From the NCBI GenBank assembly GCA_020632925.1, contig JACKER010000028.1, positions 1 through 64,000 on the forward strand: a DNA stretch of 64,000 nucleotides, given 5' to 3'. Each line of letters opens with the position of its first letter. Positions within the stretch are counted from its first letter, which is position 1. The notes beneath the pieces are model-generated. The model did no database searches. It was not told where the DNA came from and saw only the letters and a list, made by a program, of their open reading frames with translations. Shown here in pieces: positions 33,913 through 41,957 of this stretch. The DNA comes from Alphaproteobacteria bacterium. GTDB lineage: Bacteria > Myxococcota_A > UBA796 > GCA-2862545. The translations under genes were made by a program, and so were the position numbers.

Positions 33913-35252
33913 CCCGGAGACCCTACGAGCGACCCATCATCGTCCGGCACGAGTCCGGGCTCGGCAACAAGCTCTCCCGCGTGCCCGCGCTGCGTCCCCA
34001 GGAGGAGATCGACGGGGTGTCGGTCGAGGAGCTGGTGAAGACCTACGGCAGCCCGCTGTTCGTGTTCTCCGAGCAGACGCTGGTGCAGCGCCAGCGCGCG
34101 CTCGCCGACGCCTTCGCCGTGCGCTGGCCCAAGGTCCGCACCGCCTGGTCGTACAAGACCAACTACCTCGACGGGATCTGCCGAGTGCTGCACCGCGAGG
34201 GCGCCTGGGCCGAGGTCGTGTCGGAGATGGAGCTCGACAAGGCGCTGCACAACGGCGTCCGCCCGGACCACATCCACTTCAACGGCCCGTTCAAGCCCGA
34301 GTCGGCGCTGGAGAAGGCATTCCGCGGCGGGACCCTGGTCCACCTCGACAACTTCGACGAGCTGCGCCGCGCGGAGCAGGTCGCCACGAGGCTCGGCAAG
34401 CGGCCGGGCGTCGCGATCCGGCTGTCCGTGGCGGCCGAGGGCATCCCCCCGTGGACGCGTTTCGGCTTCCACCTCGAGAGCGGGCAGGCCCGGGACGCCG
34501 TGCGGCGCCTGCTCGCGGGCGACAAGCTCGATCTGGTCGGCCTGCACTGCCACCTCGGGACCTTCCTCCTCGATCCGGCGGCGTACCGCGAGGCCGCCGG
34601 CAAGCTGGCCGCGTTCGCCGAGGAGCTGCGCACCGAGCACGGCATCCGGCTGCAGTTCATCGACATCGGCGGGGGCTTCGCCAGCCACAACGCGCTCAAG
34701 GCGCAGTACCTCCCCGCCGAGCAGGCCACGCCGTCGTTCGAGCAGTACGCCGACGCCGTCTGCGACGGGCTGCGCGCGCTGCAGGGGCCGCCGAAGGAGC
34801 TGCCCACGCTCGTCCTCGAGACGGGCCGCGCGATCGTCGACGACGCCGGGTACCTGATCACCACCGTCCACGCGACCCGCCGCCTGCCCGACGGTCGGCG
34901 CGGGGTGGTGCTCGACGCGGGCGTGAACGTGCTGTTCACCGCCTGGTGGTACCGCCACGACGTGGTCCCCACCCGCCACCTCGCCGGCATCCCCGAGCCG
35001 ACCGTGCTCTACGGGCCGCTGTGCATGAACATCGACGTCGTGCGCGACGCGCTGCCACTGCCCCCGGTCGAGGCCGGCGATCGGCTCGTGCTGCGCAACG
35101 TGGGCGCGTACAACGTGACGCAGTGGATGCAGTTCATCACGCTGCGTCCGGCTGTCGTGATGGTGGGGAGGAACGGCCAGCACGGCCTGCTGCGCAAGCC
35201 AGAGACGCTGGAGGCGCTCACGTCCTGGGAGGAGGTCCCGGAGTGGATCTGA
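33909..35252 (+). CDS. Fold-type III PLP decarboxylase (DapDC/ornithine decarboxylase-like)
   Basis: A 447-residue protein. The PLP lysine lies in TAWSYKTNYLDGICRVL (Lys83), followed by GLHCHLGTFLLD, the phosphate-binding GGGFA, ETGRAIVDDAG, and the second-subunit motif GPLCMNIDVV with GAYN nearby. This is the order of diaminopimelate, arginine and ornithine decarboxylase families. The product would be a diamine or other amine. Since an ATP-grasp ligase gene overlaps it, that amine is a natural candidate substrate for the ligase. It is probably not the lysine-pathway LysA, given its location and non-standard lysine context. Confidence 0.8.
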   Translation: MTRRPYERPIIVRHESGLGNKLSRVPALRPQEEIDGVSVEELVKTYGSPLFVFSEQTLVQRQRALADAFAVRWPKVRTAWSYKTNYLDGICRVLHREGAWAEVVSEMELDKALHNGVRPDHIHFNGPFKPESALEKAFRGGTLVHLDNFDELRRAEQVATRLGKRPGVAIRLSVAAEGIPPWTRFGFHLESGQARDAVRRLLAGDKLDLVGLHCHLGTFLLDPAAYREAAGKLAAFAEELRTEHGIRLQFIDIGGGFASHNALKAQYLPAEQATPSFEQYADAVCDGLRALQGPPKELPTLVLETGRAIVDDAGYLITTVHATRRLPDGRRGVVLDAGVNVLFTAWWYRHDVVPTRHLAGIPEPTVLYGPLCMNIDVVRDALPLPPVEAGDRLVLRNVGAYNVTQWMQFITLRPAVVMVGRNGQHGLLRKPETLEALTSWEEVPEWI

Positions 35253-37276
35253 TCCGCTCCTGGTCCCAGATCCTCTTCTCCCGCGATCTCGTCGTGGGCG
35301 GGCTGTTGCTGGTGGCGAGCCTGCTGGACCCGTGGGTGGGCCTGCACGGCCTGCTGGCGGCGTTGGTCGCCCGGGCCGTGGCGGCCGCGCTGGGGCTCGC
35401 GCCGCTGGTCGTCGGCGAGGGGCTGTTCGGGTACAACGCCGTGCTGTTCGGGCTCGGCGTCGGCGCGATGCTCCCCCACGGCACCTGGTCGGAGGCGCTC
35501 CTCTTCGCCGGGTCCGCGCTCACCGTCGTGCTGACCGCCGCGCTGCGCGACAACGGCCTGCGGACGGGCCTGCCCACGCTGTCGGCGCCCTTCCTGATCG
35601 CGCTGTGGCTCGTGTGGTCCGCCTCGCCCGAGCTGGTGCAGCCGGTCCCGGGGCCCGACCGCGGTCTGCCCGAGCCCGTGGCGCTGGGGCTCCGCGCGCT
35701 CGGTGCGCTGCTCTTCGTCCCTCGGGTGGAGGCCGGCGCGCTCGTGCTGTTGGCGCTGCTCCGCTGGTCGCGACAGGGAACCGTGCTCGGCGCCGCCGGC
35801 GTGCTCGCCGCCTGGGCGGTGATCGAGGCCGTCCCCGTACCGCTCGATCCCTCGCAGGCGACGCTCCTCGCGCTGAACCTGGGGCTCGTGAGCGTGGCGC
35901 TGGGTGGCGTGTGGTTCGTGCCCTCGTGGGCCTCGCTGGCGCTCGGCGCGGGCGCGGCGGGGCTCACGGCGCTCGTCTCGCTCGGGGCCGCGCCGGTGGC
36001 CGCACGGCTCGGCCTGCCGCTGGCGATCGCGCCGTTCCACGTGGGCGTGTGGGCCGTGCTCCTCGCGATGCGCCAGCGGGCCGAGGACCGCTCGCCGCGC
36101 TCGGTCGACTTCCTGCCGGGCACGCCGGAGGAGAACCTCCAGTACTACCGGACCCGCCTGGCCCGGTTCGGCGCGCGCTACGACGTGCGCTTCCGGGCGC
36201 CCGTGCGCGGGACCTGGGTCGTGACCCAGGGGAGGGGCGACGGCCCCACCCACCGCAACGAGTGGGAGCACGCGCTCGACCTCGAGGTCGCCGACGCGGA
36301 CGGGCGGCTCGCCCGCGACGAGGGCACCACCGCCGAGCAGCACCTGTGCTGGCACCTGCCGGTCGTGGCCTGCGCGGACGGCGTGGTGGCCAAGGTGATC
36401 GACGGCGTCCCCGACAACCCGCTCGGGCAGGTCGATCTCGACGACAACTGGGGCAACGTGGTGGTGCTCTGGCACGCTCCAGGGCTGCACAGCCTGGTCG
36501 CGCACCTCTCGCCGCGGACGATCGCGGTGGTCGAGGGGCAGCGCGTGAAGACGGGCGAGGTCCTCGGGCTCTGCGGGAGCTCGGGCCGCTCGCCACGGCC
36601 GCACCTGCACTGGCAGCTGCAGGCCACGCCGCAGGTCGGCGCGCCCACGCTCCCGCTCGAGCTGCACGACGTGGTCGACGCGGCGAAGGGCGAGGTGCGG
36701 GGCACCTGGACACCGACGACGGACGACCGGCTGCGCAACCTGGTCCCGGGCGAGGTCGACCTCGGGCTGCCGCCGGGGACCGAGGCCACGTTCGAGGAGG
36801 ACGGACGGCCGGTGGTGATCCGCTCGGAGATCGATCCGTGGGGCCGACGGGTGCTGGTGTGCGGCGACGGGCGGACCTACCACGGGCTGCACGACGACCT
36901 GTTCGTCGTCTACGACACGCTGGCGCCGCCGGGCTCCCCGCTGCACGTCCTGCACGCCGCCCTGGCGCGGCTCCCGCTCGAGGACGGCGAGCGGAGCCCC
37001 ACCTGGTCCGACCACCTGCCGCCGCGGACACTGGTCCCGCCCTGGCTGCGACCGCTGCAGGACGCGGTCGCCCCCTTCGTCCCCCTGGAGGGGCTGCACG
37101 TCCGCTATCGCCGGGTGCCCGGTGATCGCGCCGTGATCGAGGGGCGCTCGGACCGCGAGCGAGGCGGCGTGCCCGTCCTGACCACCCGCGCGGTGCTGGC
37201 ACCGGGGGTCGGCCTGATCGAAGCGAGCCAGACGCTGCGCGGCGTCACCCGGACCTTGAGGAGGAGAGTGCCATGA
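35243..37276 (+). CDS. Urea transporter-like domain fused to an M23 metallopeptidase
   Basis: A 677-residue protein with GTG start preceded by GGAGG and a ten-base overlap with the decarboxylase gene. Residues about 1-275 are hydrophobic and carry the urea-transporter signature GLAPLVVGEGLFGYNAVLFG and a later TLSAPFLIALW. After a linker, about 330-470, comes an M23 (LytM) domain with NEWEHALDLEV and RPHLHWQL (H-x-H) and a lysostaphin-like GEVLGLCGSSG. The two zinc-site halves are present, so the peptidase may be active on peptidoglycan. The C-terminal 200 residues are beta-rich and unassigned. No sign of a misjoined frame. Confidence 0.8.
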   Translation: MDLIRSWSQILFSRDLVVGGLLLVASLLDPWVGLHGLLAALVARAVAAALGLAPLVVGEGLFGYNAVLFGLGVGAMLPHGTWSEALLFAGSALTVVLTAALRDNGLRTGLPTLSAPFLIALWLVWSASPELVQPVPGPDRGLPEPVALGLRALGALLFVPRVEAGALVLLALLRWSRQGTVLGAAGVLAAWAVIEAVPVPLDPSQATLLALNLGLVSVALGGVWFVPSWASLALGAGAAGLTALVSLGAAPVAARLGLPLAIAPFHVGVWAVLLAMRQRAEDRSPRSVDFLPGTPEENLQYYRTRLARFGARYDVRFRAPVRGTWVVTQGRGDGPTHRNEWEHALDLEVADADGRLARDEGTTAEQHLCWHLPVVACADGVVAKVIDGVPDNPLGQVDLDDNWGNVVVLWHAPGLHSLVAHLSPRTIAVVEGQRVKTGEVLGLCGSSGRSPRPHLHWQLQATPQVGAPTLPLELHDVVDAAKGEVRGTWTPTTDDRLRNLVPGEVDLGLPPGTEATFEEDGRPVVIRSEIDPWGRRVLVCGDGRTYHGLHDDLFVVYDTLAPPGSPLHVLHAALARLPLEDGERSPTWSDHLPPRTLVPPWLRPLQDAVAPFVPLEGLHVRYRRVPGDRAVIEGRSDRERGGVPVLTTRAVLAPGVGLIEASQTLRGVTRTLRRRVP

Positions 37277-37860
37277 TCGTCGCCCTGTGGACCCTGATGG
37301 CCGTGGCCGGTGCGCCCGACACCTGGCAGCAGTCCTACGACGAGGAGGCCCGCGGCGCCTTCGTCGAGGCCCTGGCCAGCCACGAGCGCCTCCCGTCGGC
37401 GGACCAGGGGACGTACACCTGGCAGCTGCGCAAGGCCTGGCTGCTCTACCTCCAGGGGCGCTACGACGAGTCCACGACGGCCTACGAGCGCGCGGTCGGG
37501 ATGGCGCCGAAGGCGGTGGAGCCGTTGCTGGGCGAGATGCTGCCGCTGCTCGCGGCGCGGCGCTGGGCGGACGCGGAGCGCGTGGGCCGCAAGGTGCTGG
37601 CGCTGGACCCGAAGAGCGCCTTGGGTCGCATGCGCACCGGGCTCGCGCTCCACAACCTCGGCCGCTACGCCGACGCTGAGGCATTGTACCGCTCGGTGGT
37701 CGAGGACTGGCCGAGCGACGTGGACGCACGCGCGGGCCTGGGCTGGGCGCAGCTGAAGCTCGGGCGGGTGGAGGAGGCGAAGAGGACCTTCGACGCGGTG
37801 CTGGGCGTCGCCCCGCGCCACGCCTCGGCGCAGGCTGGACGCGCAGCATGTAGCGAATAG
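37273..37860 (+). CDS. Exported TPR protein
   Basis: A 195-residue protein. A 14-residue leader (MIVALWTLMAVAGA) is followed by four or five TPR-like helix pairs (LRKAWLLYLQGRYDESTTAY, RMRTGLALHNLGRYADAEAL, LGWAQLKLGRVEEAKRTFDA). TPR arrays scaffold protein complexes. The ATG overlaps the UT-M23 stop by four bases, making this the sixth tightly linked gene of the operon from 31473. Confidence 0.8.
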   Translation: MIVALWTLMAVAGAPDTWQQSYDEEARGAFVEALASHERLPSADQGTYTWQLRKAWLLYLQGRYDESTTAYERAVGMAPKAVEPLLGEMLPLLAARRWADAERVGRKVLALDPKSALGRMRTGLALHNLGRYADAEALYRSVVEDWPSDVDARAGLGWAQLKLGRVEEAKRTFDAVLGVAPRHASAQAGRAACSE

Positions 37861-37869
37861 ACATTACAC

Positions 37870-38550
37870 ATGAACGCCACCTACCGTCTTCTCGGTATTC
37901 TCCTTTGGGCGTCGGCCTGCGCCCATTCTCCTCCGATGCCTGCTCCTGTCGCCACCGAGCCCGTTCCGGTCCCCGGTCCTGCGCCGGTCGCGGCGCCCAG
38001 CGCGACGATGCCCGCGCTGCCCGCGCTGCTCGACGACGAGGTGTTGCTGCCGGTCACCCGTCGCCAGGTCGAGCCCGGCGAGACGCTGGCGATCGACGAC
38101 GTGTACTGGGTCCGCCAGGAGTCCATCTACGTGCCGCCTGAGGCGCTGACGGGCTTCGCCAATGTGGTGGGGCGCCGGGTGACCGCGACCTTGCTGCCTC
38201 GGGAGTTCATCCGTAGCGAGCGGTTGGAGCCCGGGTCCACCCCACCACCCACCGAGGGTGTGGCCTTCCCGGTGGCCACCTACCGTCCGCTCGAGCGCGT
38301 GCCCAAGGGCGAGTGCCTCGGTCCACCCTCCTGCATGCTGGTGCTGGTGGCGGCAACGCCCCTGCCGGCGGGTTCCGTGATCGAGCCATCCGTGCTCGTC
38401 GCCCTAGCGAAGCACATCTCCAGCGTCCCGGACGGGGTCGCGCTGGCGCCGGATCAGGTCATCGGGCGGACCGTGTGCTCCGACATCCTCAACAACGAGC
38501 TGATCCACCTCGACCGCCTGGGACCGGACGGAGCAGCCTGTCACCGATGA
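37870..38550 (+). CDS. Lipoprotein with two SAF-like domains (CpaB/FlgA-like)
   Basis: A 226-residue protein with leader MNATYRLLGILLWASAC (lipobox) and a Pro/Ala/Val-rich linker. Two SAF-like repeats follow. The first is VTRRQVEPGETLAIDDVYWV...VVGRRVTATLLPREFI. The second is VLVAATPLPAGSVIEPSVLV...VIGRTVCSDILNNELI. SAF domains of this kind occur in CpaB/RcpC pilus assembly and FlgA proteins. No pilus genes are nearby. It lies nine bases after the TPR gene and may be the last gene of that operon. Confidence 0.65.
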   Translation: MNATYRLLGILLWASACAHSPPMPAPVATEPVPVPGPAPVAAPSATMPALPALLDDEVLLPVTRRQVEPGETLAIDDVYWVRQESIYVPPEALTGFANVVGRRVTATLLPREFIRSERLEPGSTPPPTEGVAFPVATYRPLERVPKGECLGPPSCMLVLVAATPLPAGSVIEPSVLVALAKHISSVPDGVALAPDQVIGRTVCSDILNNELIHLDRLGPDGAACHR

Positions 38551-38554
38551 CCGT

Positions 38555-38572
38555 ATCGGGATGTTTCCCGAT
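38555..38572. terminator. Hairpin ATCGGG-N6-CCCGAT
   Basis: A 6-bp perfect inverted repeat four bases after the SAF gene's stop. There is no U-run, so it may be a weak terminator or an operator upstream of the beta-helix gene at 38623. Confidence 0.35.
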
Positions 38573-38622
38573 CGCACGGGCGGCGGCGCGCCGTGTTCCA
38601 TGGGCGGACCACGGAGGTGCCC

Positions 38623-39910
38623 ATGCTGACCGTCCTCGCGCTCGTCGCGCCCGCGAACGCCGCTCCCGTCCTGACCAACGATCCGCTGCCCACCGGCGGC
38701 GGCACGACGCTGTTCGTCGACGGTGCCCGTCCGGCCGAGACCGTGTACTTCGTCGGCGGCGTCCGGCAGGGCGCGGGGCCCTGCCCACCCCAGCTGGGCG
38801 GCGTGTGCGTCGGGGTGATCGATCCCGTGGTGCTGGGGACCGCGGTCGCGGACGGCAGCGGGCACGCGGAGCTCGCAGCCACCGTCCCCGGCATCCTCGC
38901 GCCCGGAACCCGGGTGTACCTGCAAGGCGCCATCCCCCGCGGTGTCGGCGGCGCGAGCTCGGTGGTCACGCCCGTCGTCCAGGCGACGGTGATCGGCGCC
39001 GACCTGGACGGCGACGGCTTCGACACGACGACGGACTGTGACGACGGCGACCCCGCCGTGCACCCGGGCGCCACCGAGGTGTGCAACGGCATCGACGACG
39101 ACTGCAGCGGCGCGACCTCGGAGGACGGGACGGTCTCGGTCGGGCTCACGAACTACGCGTCGATCGGCGACGCCGTCAACTTCGCGCCCCCGGGCGCCAC
39201 GGTGAACATCTGCGCCGGGACCTGGAACGAGCACGTGCTCGTCACGCGTGACCTCGACCTCGTGGGGCTGGCCGGGCCGGCCGACACCATCATCGACGGG
39301 GGCGGCGCCAACGCCAGCGTCCTCGACTTCCAGGGGGCGGGGCGGGTGTGGTCCGTCCAGGGGCTCACCCTGACGAACGGGTTCCGGGGCATCGAGGTCG
39401 ACGGCGGCAACACCATCGCCATCTCCCACGCGGTGCTGACCGCCAACCAGTGCACGTCGACGGGCGCGGGCATCTACACGGCGGGCTGGAGCGGCGGCCC
39501 GACCGACGTGGTCATGGACGACGTCGAGATCTCCGACAACACGGCCAGCCAGCGCGGCGGCGGCGCGTGGCTCGGTGCGGGCGACCACACGCTGACGGAC
39601 GTTCGCTTCGTCGCGAACGAGTCGCTCTCCGAGGGCGGCGGGCTCTACCTGGGCGGCGGCTCGCACGCGACGATGGAGGGTGGGCTGTTCCATGCCAACG
39701 TCGGCGCGGCCGACACCGGCGGGGCGGTCGAGCTGCACTACACCGACACCACGTTCGCGGTGACCGGGCACGGACTTCGGCGTCGGAGCGACGGAGAACC
39801 TGCCGACCGACGTGGAGATCGACGTCCTGTCGGGCGCCGACGTGGCCTACACCTGGTTCCAGGGCAACGAGAGCTTCACCTGCTCGTCGACCACGCGCGT
39901 CTGCAACTGA
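38623..39910 (+). pseudogene. Secreted beta-helix protein with metal-binding motif, 3' end frameshifted
   Basis: From the ATG at 38623 (GGAGG nearby) the protein has leader MLTVLALVAPANA and a beta-rich domain. A myxobacterial-type calcium motif follows (DLDGDGFDTTTDCDDGDPA then EVCNGIDDDCSG), and then a right-handed parallel beta-helix with glycine-rich turns (GGGAWLGAGDHTLTDVRFVA). Near 39768 one extra G in ACCGGGCACGG shifts the frame. Removing it gives TDFGVGATENLPTDVEIDVL...NESFTCSSTTRVCN to a stop at 39910. Most of the gene is intact, so a sequencing indel is as likely as decay. It is a surface or extracellular protein by leader and fold. Confidence 0.75.
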
Positions 39911-39935
39911 GGCCGGGATGCGATAGCTCGCGGGG

Positions 39936-41954
39936 GTGACTCCTCCCCTGCTCCTCCTCGCGCTCGCCGCCTGCGGCGCCAACCCCGACACCCGGACGGC
40001 GCCGCCCAGGACCAAGGGTCGTGCCTCGCGGGTGGACGAGCGGTTCACGGAGGCGCCCGCCCTCGACGACGGCGTGCTCCGCGCCGGGGTGGGCAGCGAC
40101 GCCGACGACGGGCTGCGGACGGCGGGGGGCTGGGCCGAGGACGGTGAGGACGGCTTGCTCGTCGTCCGGCCCGGGACCACGGCGGTGCTGCGCTTCGAGC
40201 TGCCCGAGGCCCTCGGACGCGACCCGGTCCACGCCCGGCTGGTGCTGCCCATCGGACCCAACCCGAGCGGGACCCGGATGCGCATCCGCGCGGTCCTCGA
40301 CGACGAGCGCCCACCGGGCGACGTGACCCCGGCCGGGGAGCTCGCGGTGGACTGGGTCCTCGACCGACCGCTCACCGACGCCTGGGCGTCCGCGCCCGAG
40401 CGCAAGGACAACGTCTCGCGCCTGTGCGCGCCCTTCCTCCGGACGACGCCGGATCTGTCGCCGCTGCTCGCCGGGCACCCGAGCGCCACCTCGGTCACGG
40501 TGCTGCTCGAGGGCGTCGAGGACGGTGGCAGCTGGCCGATCGTCGACCGCGTGGAGGTCGAGGACCCCGAGTGCGTCGGGCTGCTCTCCGCGCGCCTCGA
40601 GGTCCGACCGACCGTGCGCTCCGCGCTCGCTGCCCACGAGATGCTCGGTCGACCGACCGACGACGGCGTCACCGTCAGCCTCCTGTCGCTGGTGGACGCC
40701 GAGGTGCGGCTCGTCAGCAGGGTGATCGGAGGCGAGAGCGCAACCACCGAACCCGTCGCGCTCCCCGCGGGTCGCCCGGTCCACGTGCCGCTCGTCGTCG
40801 GACCCAACGCCAGCGCGCGGTACCACGTCGAGGTCCGGCGCGGCCCCGACGACGCCTGGGAGGCGGGCCCGGACCACAGCTTCCACACCCGCCGCCCGTC
40901 GGGCCAGCCGTTCGCGTTCACCGTCACCGCCGACGGCCACTACATCAACATGGAGCACCGGCGCGCCTGGGCGAACGTGCGCCTGCTCCAGCGGACGATG
41001 GAGCAGATCGGGCGCGAACACCCCGACTTCCACCTCGATCTGGGCGACACGTTCAACGGCGAGAGCTACCGCAGCTTCGACGCGACCGACGACGAGGAGA
41101 TGGCCCGCCGCCACCTGGCCGTGCGCCCGTGGTTCGAGATCGTGGGCGCGGGGGCCCCGGTGCTGCTGGCGCTCGGCAACCACGAGGGCGAGCAGGGCTG
41201 GCGCGCGGCGTCGGACCCGGTGCCCGCGCTGTCCGCGCGTTGGCGGCGCGGGCTCTTCCCCAACCCGCCGGGGGGCGACGCGGACGCCGACGGACCGCTC
41301 GAGAACTACTACGCGACCCGATGGGGCGACGTGCTGATCGTGGTCCTCGACCCGTTCCGCCACACGATGCGCAAGCCGCACGATCTCGACGGGCACCCGG
41401 GCTCGGGCGACCGGTGGGACTGGACGCTCGGCGAGGAGCAGCAGGCCTGGCTGCGGCGGACGCTGCAGGAGAGCGACGCCCCCTACAAGCTGGTGTTCTC
41501 GCACCAGGTGGTCGGGGGCAACTCCGACTACGGGCGCGGCGGCAGGCCCCAGAACGAGAACGGCAGCTACGAGATGGGCGGCACCGGTCCCGATGGGCGG
41601 CCCGAGTTCCCCGAGCGGCGCCCGGGCTGGCCCCAGCCGCTGCACGAGCTGATGCGCGACACGGGCGTCACCGCCTTCGTCCACGGCCACGACCACGCCT
41701 TCGTGTTCGACGAGCCCCTCGACGGCGTGGCCTACGTCACGGTCCCCCAGCCCGGGAGTGCGGACTACGACCTCGGCCACATCGCCCGCAGCGGGTACGA
41801 CGAGCGGGCCACCGTCATCGCGAACACCGGCTACGTCCTCTTCCGGACCAATCCGCAGGGCAAGCTCGAGATGAGCTACGTGCGAATCCGCCTCCCCGGG
41901 GATGGCATCCCCAGGGAGACGGCGTTCCAGCACGTCTTCGAGCCTCGACGCTGA
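39936..41954 (+). CDS. Calcineurin-like metallophosphoesterase lipoprotein
   Basis: A 672-residue protein with a GTG start and leader (M)TPPLLLLALAAC (lipobox, no basic residue). The first 320 residues are beta-rich, with an Fn3-like end. The phosphoesterase domain follows with DLGDTFNGE, LALGNHEGE, LVFSHQVVGG and VHGHDHAF, the metal-ligand set of calcineurin-like enzymes. It is similar in layout to purple acid phosphatase-like secreted enzymes. The mature enzyme would sit on an envelope membrane. Substrate unknown. It is convergent with the subtilase gene, with three bases between the stops. Confidence 0.85.
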   Translation: MTPPLLLLALAACGANPDTRTAPPRTKGRASRVDERFTEAPALDDGVLRAGVGSDADDGLRTAGGWAEDGEDGLLVVRPGTTAVLRFELPEALGRDPVHARLVLPIGPNPSGTRMRIRAVLDDERPPGDVTPAGELAVDWVLDRPLTDAWASAPERKDNVSRLCAPFLRTTPDLSPLLAGHPSATSVTVLLEGVEDGGSWPIVDRVEVEDPECVGLLSARLEVRPTVRSALAAHEMLGRPTDDGVTVSLLSLVDAEVRLVSRVIGGESATTEPVALPAGRPVHVPLVVGPNASARYHVEVRRGPDDAWEAGPDHSFHTRRPSGQPFAFTVTADGHYINMEHRRAWANVRLLQRTMEQIGREHPDFHLDLGDTFNGESYRSFDATDDEEMARRHLAVRPWFEIVGAGAPVLLALGNHEGEQGWRAASDPVPALSARWRRGLFPNPPGGDADADGPLENYYATRWGDVLIVVLDPFRHTMRKPHDLDGHPGSGDRWDWTLGEEQQAWLRRTLQESDAPYKLVFSHQVVGGNSDYGRGGRPQNENGSYEMGGTGPDGRPEFPERRPGWPQPLHELMRDTGVTAFVHGHDHAFVFDEPLDGVAYVTVPQPGSADYDLGHIARSGYDERATVIANTGYVLFRTNPQGKLEMSYVRIRLPGDGIPRETAFQHVFEPRR

Positions 41955-41957
41955 CCG

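Noticed and set aside
33909..35252. House-keeping diaminopimelate decarboxylase (lysA)
   Set aside because: The lysine context (SYKTN) and operon partners differ from lysine biosynthesis, and no dapF or dapA lies nearby.
32561..37860. RiPP gene cluster because of the PqqD-like protein
   Set aside because: No radical SAM, YcaO or lanthipeptide enzyme and no precursor peptide gene could be found, so RiPP synthesis is not supported.
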